From Paracoccus denitrificans (lineage in GTDB: Bacteria > Pseudomonadota > Alphaproteobacteria > Rhodobacterales > Rhodobacteraceae), in contig QFNE01000002.1 of assembly GCA_003240735.1 (NCBI GenBank), forward strand, positions 1-64,000: a stretch of DNA of 64,000 bases, written 5' to 3'. This document shows, piece after piece, positions 7,450 through 14,415 of this stretch. The notes beneath the pieces were generated by a model. That model saw only the letters and a list, made by a program, of their open reading frames with translations. It did not search any database and had not been told where the DNA came from. The first letter of the stretch is position 1, and every line of letters starts with the position of its first letter. Position numbers and translations under genes: made by a program.

Positions 7450-7781
7450 TCCGAGAGGTAACTCTGGACTAGGCCAACAAACGAACTGAAGAATTCACTG
7501 GACATCACACCAGACTAAAGGTCACGCCCGCCAACTCACTAGGGATGCATTTTTGTGCGGTCCGATGGCGGGGTGAAGGGGGGTCTTTTTAGTTCCGGGC
7601 GAGGTTTGGTGAATGCGAGGGGCCCCGTTGCCGCGCGAATGGTTCAACTGCCGCCCAATCATTACCGCTTGCCACCCACGCCCATCCCGTCTATAGGCGA
7701 CCCTTCATCTCGAACCTCCACCGGAATCAGGGTGGCCCTGTTTGTCAGGGGCTCTCCGGTGATGTTGAAAGGAAGCGGCGC
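7450..7781 (+). other. Gene-free stretch upstream of rpmC
   Basis: These 332 bases follow the orphan gene and hold the rpmC promoter (7669-7697) and an ~80-base leader. The leader can form two small hairpins: CCACC with GGTGG near 7721-7736 and CCCTG with CAGGG near 7737-7751. No coding region is convincing; an open frame from 7555 runs into rpmC without a binding site or homology. Confidence 0.5.
7669..7697 (+). promoter_or_regulatory. Sigma70-type promoter for rpmC and the spc genes
   Basis: TTGCCA (7669-7674), a 17-base spacer and TATAGG (7692-7697) make a good sigma70 promoter, with transcription expected near 7704 and a leader of about 78 bases before rpmC. The -10 and spacing match those of the promoter upstream of rplO (39482-39510). 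Confidence 0.65.
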
Positions 7782-7988
7782 ATGAAAGCGCAGGAACTGA
7801 AAGAAAAGACGCCCGAACAGCTGCGTGAGCAGCTTGTCGCGCTGAAGAAGGAAGCGTTCAACCTGCGCTTCCAGCAAGCCACGGGACAAAGCGAATCGAC
7901 CGCGCGCATGCGCACGGTCCGTCGCGACGTTGCCCGCGTCAAAACCGTTTTGAACCAGAAAGCCGCTGACGCGGCTGCCGCGAACTAA
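7782..7988 (+). CDS. rpmC: 50S ribosomal protein L29
   Basis: A 68-residue L29, a two-helix protein near the exit tunnel, starting MKAQELKEKTPEQLREQL and containing NLRFQQATGQ and the RTVRRDVARVKTVL block typical of the family. AAAGGAAG precedes ATG 7782. It is followed 12 bases after its stop by rpsQ. It starts a new transcription unit here instead of following rplP directly. Confidence 0.96.
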   Translation: MKAQELKEKTPEQLREQLVALKKEAFNLRFQQATGQSESTARMRTVRRDVARVKTVLNQKAADAAAAN

Positions 7989-8000
7989 GGAGCCGGACCC

Positions 8001-8246
8001 ATGCCCAGACGCATCCTGCAAGGCAAGGTGACCAGCGACAAGAACGAGCAGACCATCACGGTTCTGGTCGAGCGCCGGTTCAAGCATCCGCTGCTGCACA
8101 AGACTGTCCGGTCGTCCAAGAAATACCGGGCGCACGACGCAGCAAACCAGTTCAAGGTTGGTGACACCGTTCGCATCGTCGAATGTGCGCCCATCTCGAA
8201 ATCGAAGCGTTGGACCGTCCTGACGGACGAAGCCGCGCAAGCCTAA
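8001..8246 (+). CDS. rpsQ: 30S ribosomal protein S17
   Basis: An 81-residue S17, an OB-fold primary 16S rRNA-binding protein, with the signature QGKVTSDKNEQTITVLVERR and the C-terminal block GDTVRIVECAPISKSKRW. The stop of rpmC runs into AAGGAG, which serves as its binding site. A 79-base gap follows before rplN; no terminator is visible in it. Confidence 0.97.
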   Translation: MPRRILQGKVTSDKNEQTITVLVERRFKHPLLHKTVRSSKKYRAHDAANQFKVGDTVRIVECAPISKSKRWTVLTDEAAQA

Positions 8247-8325
8247 GTGAATGTGGCCGGGGCGGGTGACCGCTGCGGCCCTTGTCGAAACCCTGGGACA
8301 CGTTCCCAAAGGTCGGGAGTAATCC

Positions 8326-8694
8326 ATGATCCAGATGCAAACCAATCTGGATGTTGCTGACAATTCCGGCGCTCGCCGGGTTCAGTGCATCAAGGTTCTT
8401 GGCGGTTCGCACCGGCGCTATGCGTCGGTCGGCGACATCATCGTCGTTTCCGTCAAAGAAGCCATTCCGCGCGGTCGCGTGAAGAAAGGTGACGTCCGGA
8501 AGGCCGTCGTCGTGCGCACCGCCAAGGAAGTCAAACGTGAGGACGGCACCTCGATCCGTTTCGATCGCAATGCCGCCGTCATCCTGAACAACCAGGGCGA
8601 ACCCGTCGGCACCCGTATCTTCGGGCCGGTCGTTCGTGAGCTGCGCGCGAAGAACTTCATGAAGATCATCTCGCTCGCGCCGGAGGTGCTGTAA
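8326..8694 (+). CDS. rplN: 50S ribosomal protein L14
   Basis: A 122-residue L14, exactly the family length, beginning MIQMQTNLDVADNSGARR and carrying the signature GDIIVVSVKEAIPRG. It forms part of the intersubunit bridge and binds the silencing factor RsfS in other bacteria. CGGGAG lies upstream of ATG 8326. Its stop overlaps the rplX start by one base (TAATG). Confidence 0.98.
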   Translation: MIQMQTNLDVADNSGARRVQCIKVLGGSHRRYASVGDIIVVSVKEAIPRGRVKKGDVRKAVVVRTAKEVKREDGTSIRFDRNAAVILNNQGEPVGTRIFGPVVRELRAKNFMKIISLAPEVL

Positions 8695-8999
8695 TGGCTG
8701 CCAAGCTGAAAAAAGGCGACAAGGTCGTCGTGCTGGCCGGCAAGGACAAGGGCAAGCAGGGCGAAATCACCGCCGTCATGCCCAAGGACAACAAGGCAGT
8801 TGTTGACGGCGTGAACATCGCGCTGCGCCACACCCGCCAGTCCCAGACCTCGCAGGGCGGCCGTATCCCCAAGGCGATGCCGATCGACCTGTCGAACCTG
8901 GCGCTGCTGGACAAGAACGGCAAGGCAACCCGCGTCGGCTTCCGTGTGGAAGGTGACCAGAAGGTGCGTTTCGCCAAGACCACGGGAGACGTGATCTGA
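8694..8999 (+). CDS. rplX: 50S ribosomal protein L24
   Basis: A 101-residue L24 with the N-terminal KOW motif (KKGDKVVVLAGKDKGKQGEI) and the GVNIALRHTRQSQTSQGG block. It is one of the two assembly initiators of the 50S subunit. It overlaps rplN by one base and rplE by one base (TGATG), so all three are translationally coupled. Confidence 0.97.
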   Translation: MAAKLKKGDKVVVLAGKDKGKQGEITAVMPKDNKAVVDGVNIALRHTRQSQTSQGGRIPKAMPIDLSNLALLDKNGKATRVGFRVEGDQKVRFAKTTGDVI

Positions 9000-9559
9000 T
9001 GCTGGACCAAGCAACCTACACCCCGCGTCTGAAAACCGAATATCGCGACCGCATCCGCGCCGCGATGAAAGAAGAGTTCGGTTACAAGAACGACATGCAG
9101 ATCCCGCGTCTGGACAAGATCGTCCTGAACATGGGCGTCGGCGAAGCGGTCAAAGACACCAAGAAGGTCAAGCAGGCGGCGGACGAACTGTCGCTGATCG
9201 CTGGCCAGAAGGCAGTCATCACGAAGGCCAAGAAATCGATCGCCGGTTTCCGCGTCCGTGAAGAGATGCCGCTGGGTACCAAGGTCACGCTGCGCGGCGA
9301 CCGCATGTACGACTTTCTTGACCGCCTCATCAACATTGCGCTGCCCCGCGTCCGCGACTTCCGCGGCGTCAAGGGCTCGGCGTTCGACGGCCATGGCAAC
9401 TATGCCATGGGGCTGAAAGAGCACATCGTTTTCCCGGAAATCAACTTCGACAAGGTCGATGAGGTTCTGGGCATGGACATCATCTTCGTGACTTCCACGA
9501 AGGACGACGTTCAGGCGAAAGCGCTGCTCAAGCACTTCAACATGCCGTTCAACAGCTGA
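8999..9559 (+). CDS. rplE: 50S ribosomal protein L5
   Basis: A 186-residue L5, of normal length, which binds 5S rRNA in the central protuberance. Typical blocks are IPRLDKIVLNMGVGEAV, the KSIAGFRVREEMPLGTKVTLRG region and the C-terminal GMDIIFVTS. Its ATG overlaps the rplX stop. rpsN follows after 21 bases with an AAAGGA binding site. Confidence 0.98.
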   Translation: MLDQATYTPRLKTEYRDRIRAAMKEEFGYKNDMQIPRLDKIVLNMGVGEAVKDTKKVKQAADELSLIAGQKAVITKAKKSIAGFRVREEMPLGTKVTLRGDRMYDFLDRLINIALPRVRDFRGVKGSAFDGHGNYAMGLKEHIVFPEINFDKVDEVLGMDIIFVTSTKDDVQAKALLKHFNMPFNS

Positions 9560-9580
9560 TCGCGCAAAGGAACACACGAT

Positions 9581-9886
9581 ATGGCTAAAAAATCCATGGT
9601 CGAGCGTCAGAAGAAGCGCGAGAAGCTGGTTGCGAAATATGCAACCAAGCGCGCCGCGCTGAACGACGTCATCAACGATCAATCGCTGCCGATGGAAGAG
9701 CGGTTCAAGGCCACGCTGAAGCTGGCCGAACTGCCGCGCAACTCCTCGGCGACACGCCTGCACAACCGGTGCCAACTGACCGGCCGTCCGCATGCGTACT
9801 ACCGCAAACTGAAACTGTCGCGGATCATGCTGCGCGAGCTTGGCTCGTTCGGTCAGATCCCCGGCATGGTCAAATCGAGCTGGTAA
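9581..9886 (+). CDS. rpsN: 30S ribosomal protein S14, zinc-free type
   Basis: A 101-residue S14 of the long type without the zinc ribbon: the positions that hold CxxC pairs in zinc-binding S14 are not cysteines here, and the usual C-terminal signature LHNRCQLTGRPHAYYRKLKL is present. S14 is a late-assembly 30S head protein. It ends 10 bases before rpsH. Only one S14 type is visible in the window. Confidence 0.97.
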   Translation: MAKKSMVERQKKREKLVAKYATKRAALNDVINDQSLPMEERFKATLKLAELPRNSSATRLHNRCQLTGRPHAYYRKLKLSRIMLRELGSFGQIPGMVKSSW

Positions 9887-9896
9887 GGGGGCGACT

Positions 9897-10295
9897 ATGA
9901 ACTTGAACGATCCTCTCGGCGATATGCTGACCCGCATCCGGAACGCCCAGATGCGCGGCAAATCGACCGTCCGCACCCCTGCCAGCAAACTGCGCGCTTG
10001 GGTTCTGGATGTGCTGAAAGACGAAGGCTACATCCGCGGCTATGAAGAAGTGACCACCGACGCCGGTCACAACGAGCTGGAAATCAGCCTGAAGTACTAT
10101 GAAGGCACGCCCGTCATCCGCGAACTCGCACGGGTGTCGAAGCCGGGTCGCCGCGTCTATGCCGGCGCGCGTGAACTGCCTTCGGTTCGCAACGGTCTTG
10201 GCGTTTCCATCGTCTCGACGCCGAAAGGCGTGATGTCGGATGCAGCGGCTCGCAATGCCAACGTTGGCGGCGAAGTCCTCTGCACCGTGTTCTAA
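9897..10295 (+). CDS. rpsH: 30S ribosomal protein S8
   Basis: A 132-residue S8, a primary 16S rRNA-binding protein, starting MNLNDPLGDMLTRIRNAQM and carrying the C-terminal signature LGVSIVSTPKGVMSDAAAR. In E. coli S8 represses the spc operon; the sequence here does not show a target. I chose ATG 9897, after a GGGGGCG stretch; an in-frame start at 9840 would overlap rpsN and add residues with no family match. Confidence 0.97.
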   Translation: MNLNDPLGDMLTRIRNAQMRGKSTVRTPASKLRAWVLDVLKDEGYIRGYEEVTTDAGHNELEISLKYYEGTPVIRELARVSKPGRRVYAGARELPSVRNGLGVSIVSTPKGVMSDAAARNANVGGEVLCTVF

Positions 10296-10305
10296 GGGGG
10301 GCAGG

Positions 10306-10839
10306 ATGTCTCGGATTGGTAAAAAACCGGTCGATCTGCCCTCGGGCGTGACGGCCAACATCAGCGGTCAGACGATCGAGGTGAAGGGTCCGAAAGGCAC
10401 CCGCAAATTCACCGCGACTGACGACGTCACGCTGAAAGTCGAAGACGGCAAGGTCACCGTGACGCCGCGCGGCCTGTCCAAGCGGGCGCGTCAGCAGTGG
10501 GGCATGTCGCGTTCGATGGTGGCAAACCTCGTCACCGGCGTGACCGAAGGCTTCAAGAAGGACCTGGAAATCCAGGGTGTGGGTTACCGGGCCAACATGC
10601 AGGGCAAGACCCTGAAGCTGGCACTGGGCTACAGCCACGACGTCAACTTTGAGCCTCCGGAAGGCGTGACGGTCACGGCCCCCAAACAGACCGAGATTTC
10701 GGTTGAGGGGATCGACCAGCAAGCCGTCGGTCAAACCGCCGCCAACATTCGCGATTGGAAGCGTCCCGAGCCCTATAAAGGCAAAGGGATCCGCTACAAG
10801 GGCGAACAAGTCTTCCGCAAGGAAGGCAAGAAGAAGTAA
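10306..10839 (+). CDS. rplF: 50S ribosomal protein L6
   Basis: A 177-residue L6, of standard length, starting MSRIGKKPVDLPSGV and carrying the C-terminal signature RDWKRPEPYKGKGIRYKGE. It lies near the factor-binding centre. ATG 10306 follows a GGGGGGCAGG stretch shortly after the rpsH stop; an in-frame start at 10240 within rpsH is rejected. rplR starts 11 bases after its stop. Confidence 0.97.
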   Translation: MSRIGKKPVDLPSGVTANISGQTIEVKGPKGTRKFTATDDVTLKVEDGKVTVTPRGLSKRARQQWGMSRSMVANLVTGVTEGFKKDLEIQGVGYRANMQGKTLKLALGYSHDVNFEPPEGVTVTAPKQTEISVEGIDQQAVGQTAANIRDWKRPEPYKGKGIRYKGEQVFRKEGKKK

Positions 10840-10850
10840 GGATCACGCAA

Positions 10851-11210
10851 ATGGCACTGAACAAACTACAACTGTTCCAGAAGCGCCGCTTGCGCGTTCG
10901 GAACAAACTGCGCGAGATGTCCGCTGGACGTCCGCGCCTGTCCGTCCACCGTTCGTCCAAGAACATTTCGGTCCAGCTGATCGACGATGTGAAGGGCGTG
11001 ACGTTGGCTTCGGCTTCGACGCTGGAGAAAGATCTTGGCCTCGTGGGCAAGAACAACGTCGAAGCGGCTGCGAAAGTGGGTTCGGCGATTGCCGAGCGCG
11101 CCAAGCAGGCGGGCGTGGAAGAAGTCGTGTTCGATCGCGGCGGTTTCCTGTTCCACGGCAAGATCAAGGCGCTCGCAGACGCAGCCCGCGAAGGCGGTCT
11201 GAAGTTCTGA
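10851..11210 (+). CDS. rplR: 50S ribosomal protein L18
   Basis: A 119-residue L18, a 5S rRNA-binding protein, with the basic N-terminus KRRLRVRNKLREM, the RPRLSVHRSSKNISVQLIDD block and the C-terminal DRGGFLFHGKIKALADAARE. AAGGA precedes ATG 10851. A 112-base gap with a strong hairpin separates it from rpsE, which is longer than the other gaps in this operon. Confidence 0.97.
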   Translation: MALNKLQLFQKRRLRVRNKLREMSAGRPRLSVHRSSKNISVQLIDDVKGVTLASASTLEKDLGLVGKNNVEAAAKVGSAIAERAKQAGVEEVVFDRGGFLFHGKIKALADAAREGGLKF

Positions 11211-11216
11211 TACTGC

Positions 11217-11236
11217 GGGTGGCGTTCGCGCCACCC
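11217..11236 (+). promoter_or_regulatory. Strong hairpin between rplR and rpsE
   Basis: GGGTGGCG (11217-11224) and CGCCACCC (11229-11236) form a perfect 8-bp stem closed by a TTCG tetraloop. No T-run follows, so it is more likely an RNA processing or stability element, or a protein-binding site, than a terminator. Confidence 0.5.
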
Positions 11237-11322
11237 CGATGATCCGGGGGCTGCCATATCGGGCGCCCACCTGGATCGGACATAACCGGCGCCGATCGCG
11301 CGCCAGATAAAGGAAATGCCAC

Positions 11323-11901
11323 ATGGCAGAACGTGAGAACCGTCGGGGCCGCCGCGAAGAGCGTGAAGAGACCCCGGAATTTGCCGACCGTCTGGTCGCG
11401 ATCAACCGCGTCAGCAAAACCGTCAAGGGCGGTAAGCGCTTTGGTTTTGCTGCACTTGTCGTCGTCGGGGACCAGCGCGGTCGCGTCGGCTTTGGCAAGG
11501 GTAAAGCCAAGGAAGTGCCGGAAGCGATCCGCAAGGCGACCGAGCAGGCCAAACGCGGCCTGATCCGCGTCCCGCTGCGCGATGGCCGCACGCTGCACCA
11601 CGACATCGAAGGCCGTCACGGCGCTGGTAAAGTCGTCATGCGCACGGCCGTTCCGGGGACTGGTATCATTGCCGGTGGTCCGATGCGCGCCGTGTTCGAG
11701 ATGCTGGGCGTGCAGGACGTTGTCGCGAAGTCGCTGGGCTCGCAGAACCCCTACAACATGATCCGCGCCACCATCGATGGCCTGAAAGCCGAAGCGTCGC
11801 CGCGTAACGTGGCGCAGCGTCGCGGCAAGAAGGTTGCGGACATCCTGAAAACCGACACCAAGCCGGCTGCGGAAGCTGTCGCCGAAGTGCAGGAGGCCTG
11901 A
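11323..11901 (+). CDS. rpsE: 30S ribosomal protein S5
   Basis: A 192-residue S5 with a charged N-terminal extension (MAERENRRGRREEREE), the double-stranded-RNA-binding S5 domain including KGGKRFGFAALVVVGDQRGR, and a C-terminal Ala/Glu tail. S5 acts in decoding accuracy at the mRNA entry site. ATG 11323 has AAAGGAA upstream. rpmD starts 3 bases after its stop. Confidence 0.97.
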   Translation: MAERENRRGRREEREETPEFADRLVAINRVSKTVKGGKRFGFAALVVVGDQRGRVGFGKGKAKEVPEAIRKATEQAKRGLIRVPLRDGRTLHHDIEGRHGAGKVVMRTAVPGTGIIAGGPMRAVFEMLGVQDVVAKSLGSQNPYNMIRATIDGLKAEASPRNVAQRRGKKVADILKTDTKPAAEAVAEVQEA

Positions 11902-11904
11902 TCC

Positions 11905-12090
11905 ATGGCAACCATCGTCGTCAAACAGATCGGATCGCCGATCCGCCGTCCGGCCATTCAGCGCGACACGCTGAAAGGTTTGGGCCTGAACAAGATGAAC
12001 CGCACGCGCGAGCTGGAGGATACCCCGGCCGTTCGCGGCATGGTCGCCAAGATCCCGCATCTGGCCGTCATCATCGAAGAAAAAGCCTGA
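11905..12090 (+). CDS. rpmD: 50S ribosomal protein L30
   Basis: A 61-residue L30, starting MATIVVKQIGSPIRRPAIQR and containing TLKGLGLNKMNRTRELEDT, typical of the family. It is the last gene of the left ribosomal block. In the classical spc operon rplO follows directly; here a strong terminator follows and rplO lies about 27.5 kb to the right. Confidence 0.97.
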   Translation: MATIVVKQIGSPIRRPAIQRDTLKGLGLNKMNRTRELEDTPAVRGMVAKIPHLAVIIEEKA

Positions 12091-12110
12091 TCTTCGGGTC
12101 AGCTGTATCG

Positions 12111-12142
12111 AAAAGGCCCCGGCATCGCGCCGGGGCCTTTTT
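12111..12142 (+). terminator. Intrinsic terminator after rpmD
   Basis: GGCCCCGGC (12115-12123) pairs with GCCGGGGCC (12129-12137) around a 5-base loop, flanked by AAAA and TTTTT. It cleanly ends the left half of the split spc operon. Confidence 0.93.
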
Positions 12143-12242
12143 CCATCTCCACAGTCTCGCAATCGTGAGTAGTGCTGACGGACCACTCTGACCGGATGCG
12201 CGTTGATGGGCAGATACCGCAAACGATTGAAGAGGTTTAAAA

Positions 12243-12617
12243 ATGTTCAAGCATCAACTGATTGCCGGTGTGGTGGCATTTTCGGCGCTGGCATCCGGCG
12301 CGGCGTTCGCGCAGGCGACCACCAGCGAGCAGGTCATCGAGCCGCTTAGCCCGCCGGCGAATTCGATGATCGTTCCTGGCGACAAAGCTGTCGTGGTCGT
12401 TCCTGCGACCGTCGTGCCCGGCCCGCCCGGTGACGAATGTCACGCGTCGCAGTATCAGCACTTCGTGGGTGAAAAGTCGCCCGAGATCACTCTGCCCGCG
12501 GGAACGAACTTCCGCCACTATCGCAAGGGTGATCCGCTGACCATGGATCTGCAGCAGGACCGGCTGAACTTTGAATACGACCGGACCGGCAAGCTGGTCG
12601 CGGTCAGCTGCGGCTGA
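12243..12617 (+). CDS. Secreted I78-type peptidase inhibitor-like protein
   Basis: A 124-residue protein with a clear signal peptide (MFKHQLIAGVVAFSALASGAAFAQ at about residues 1-24, split here only for description) and a ~35-residue Val/Pro-rich linker. From about Cys65 it has a domain resembling the I78 (potato-inhibitor-I-like) family: a Cys near the start (DECHASQYQHFVGE), the RDYRPG-like step FRHYRKGDPLTMD, and the ending RLNFEYDRTGKLVAVSCG with a second Cys. I78 proteins inhibit serine peptidases in the periplasm. Assignment is by pattern and the target is unknown. It is the first gene right of the ribosomal block, monocistronic, with its own terminator. Confidence 0.75.
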   Translation: MFKHQLIAGVVAFSALASGAAFAQATTSEQVIEPLSPPANSMIVPGDKAVVVVPATVVPGPPGDECHASQYQHFVGEKSPEITLPAGTNFRHYRKGDPLTMDLQQDRLNFEYDRTGKLVAVSCG

Positions 12618-12639
12618 TCCTTCCGTAATATTCCACACG

Positions 12640-12668
12640 GGCGGCAGCGATTTCGCTGCCGCCTTTTT
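12640..12668 (+). terminator. Intrinsic terminator after the I78-like gene
   Basis: GGCGGCAGCG (12640-12649) and CGCTGCCGCC (12654-12663) form a perfect 10-bp stem with an ATTT loop, followed by TTTTT. Confidence 0.92.
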
Positions 12669-12740
12669 CGTGTCATCTGTGCAGTGGCACCAAGTTCGCC
12701 TAGTAATCTGCCAATACAACCGAACAGGGAATCCGCCGCC

Positions 12741-14378
12741 ATGGCCGCCAACGTCCAGACGATTTCGACCAAGCCAATCGAGGGGCAGAAGCCCGGGACA
12801 TCCGGCCTGCGCAAGAAGACCAAGGTGTTCATGGAACCGGGCTATGTCGAAAACTTCACCCAAGCCATCTTCGACGCGATCGGCGGCGTCAGTGGCAGGA
12901 CTCTGGTGCTGGGGGGGGACGGGCGGTTTTTCAATGACCGTGCCATCCAGACGATCCTGCGGATGGCAGCCGGGAACGGCGCATCCCGTGTGATCGTCGG
13001 GCAGGGGGGGATTCTGTCCACGCCCGCCGCGTCGAACCTGATCCGTCAGCGCGGCGCCGATGGTGGCATCATCCTGTCGGCCAGCCACAACCCCGGCGGT
13101 GAAGCCGAGGATTTCGGCATGAAGTTCAACGGCGCGAACGGTGGACCTGCACCGGAAAGTGTCACTGACGCGATCTTTGCCCGCACGCTGGAACTCTCCA
13201 ACTACAAGACGGTCGACACGCCTGATCTGGACCTGAGCGCTTTGGGCACGACCCAAGTGGCCGGGACAGAGGTCGAGATCGTCGATCCCGTCGCGGACTA
13301 CGCCGCACTGATGGAGCGACTGTTTGATTTCGACGCGATCCGCGCGATGTTCGCGCACGGATTCAGCATGCGCTTTGATGCGATGCATGCCGTCACCGGG
13401 CCTTATGCCTCCGAGATTCTGGAGCGGCGTCTTGGTGCAACTCCAGGCACGGTGGTGAACGGCACACCGCTGCCCGATTTCGGGGGCGGGCATCCGGACC
13501 CGAACCCGGTCTGGGCCAAGGACCTGATCGACACCATGATGGCGGCGCAGGCGCCGGATTTTGGCGCCGCATCTGACGGCGACGGGGACCGCAACATGAT
13601 CGTCGGGCGGGGCATCTATGTCACGCCGTCAGACAGTCTGGCCGTTCTGACGGCAAACGCCACGCGTGCACCCGGCTATGCGGGCGGGTTGACCGGCGCG
13701 GCGCGGTCGATGCCTACCAGTCGTGCGGTTGATCGCGTGGCCGAAAAGCTGGGCATCAACAGCTTTGAAACGCCGACCGGGTGGAAGTTCTTCGGCAACC
13801 TGCTGGACGCGGATCTGGCGACGCTCTGTGGCGAGGAAAGCGCCGGGACCGGGTCGAACCATGTCCGCGAAAAGGACGGGCTATGGGCCGTACTTCTGTG
13901 GCTGAACATTCTGGCCAGCCGCGACCAGTCCGTGGCGCAGATCGTCGGCGAGCATTGGGCCGAATACGGCCGCGATTTCTACAGTCGTCACGACTATGAG
14001 GCCGTGCCGACCGATCAGGCGAATGCCCTGATGGATCGTCTGCGGTCGATGCTGGAGTTTCTGCCCGGTCAGGAATTCGCCGGTCTGACGGTCGAAGGCG
14101 CGGATGACTTTGCCTATCACGACCCGGTCGATGGCTCGACCTCTACCCGGCAGGGGATACGCGTTCTGTTCGACGACGGCAGCCGCGTGGTGTTCCGCCT
14201 GTCCGGGACGGGGACCGAGGGCGCGACCTTGCGGGTCTATCTGGAACGGTATGAGCCGGAACCGGCGCGGCACGGGGACGATGTTGCTGATGCCCTGGCC
14301 GGTGTCGTCGCTGCGGCTGAGGAGTTGGCTCAGATCAGGCAGCATACGGGCAAGTCAGAGCCTGACGTCATCACGTGA
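12741..14378 (+). CDS. pgm: Alpha-D-glucose phosphomutase
   Basis: A 545-residue cytoplasmic enzyme interconverting glucose 1-phosphate and glucose 6-phosphate. It supplies precursors for glycogen and surface polysaccharides. Visible motifs are GTSGLRKK near residue 20, the phosphoserine loop LSASHNPGG (Ser115), the metal-binding loop SDGDGDRN near residue 278, and the sugar-binding block CGEESAGTGSNHVREKDGLWA. The phosphate-binding region RLSGTGTEGATLR lies near the C-terminus. I chose ATG 12741 with CAGGGA upstream; an upstream in-frame start at 12684 adds non-conserved residues. A glucokinase gene about 7 kb away makes the substrate glucose 6-phosphate. Confidence 0.95.
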   Translation: MAANVQTISTKPIEGQKPGTSGLRKKTKVFMEPGYVENFTQAIFDAIGGVSGRTLVLGGDGRFFNDRAIQTILRMAAGNGASRVIVGQGGILSTPAASNLIRQRGADGGIILSASHNPGGEAEDFGMKFNGANGGPAPESVTDAIFARTLELSNYKTVDTPDLDLSALGTTQVAGTEVEIVDPVADYAALMERLFDFDAIRAMFAHGFSMRFDAMHAVTGPYASEILERRLGATPGTVVNGTPLPDFGGGHPDPNPVWAKDLIDTMMAAQAPDFGAASDGDGDRNMIVGRGIYVTPSDSLAVLTANATRAPGYAGGLTGAARSMPTSRAVDRVAEKLGINSFETPTGWKFFGNLLDADLATLCGEESAGTGSNHVREKDGLWAVLLWLNILASRDQSVAQIVGEHWAEYGRDFYSRHDYEAVPTDQANALMDRLRSMLEFLPGQEFAGLTVEGADDFAYHDPVDGSTSTRQGIRVLFDDGSRVVFRLSGTGTEGATLRVYLERYEPEPARHGDDVADALAGVVAAAEELAQIRQHTGKSEPDVIT

Positions 14379-14383
14379 TCTGG

Positions 14384-14413
14384 AAAGGGCGGGGCCAAAA
14401 CCCCGCCCTTTTT
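14384..14413 (+). terminator. Bidirectional terminator between pgm and tamB
   Basis: AGGGCGGGG (14386-14394) and CCCCGCCCT (14401-14409) form a perfect 9-bp stem with A residues before and T residues after it. It can therefore end transcripts from both sides (pgm on plus, tamB on minus). Confidence 0.88.
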
Positions 14414-14415
14414 CG

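Noticed and set aside
7555..7785. A 76-residue open frame ending in rpmC
   Set aside because: It covers the rpmC promoter and leader, overlaps the rpmC start, and has no binding site or homology.
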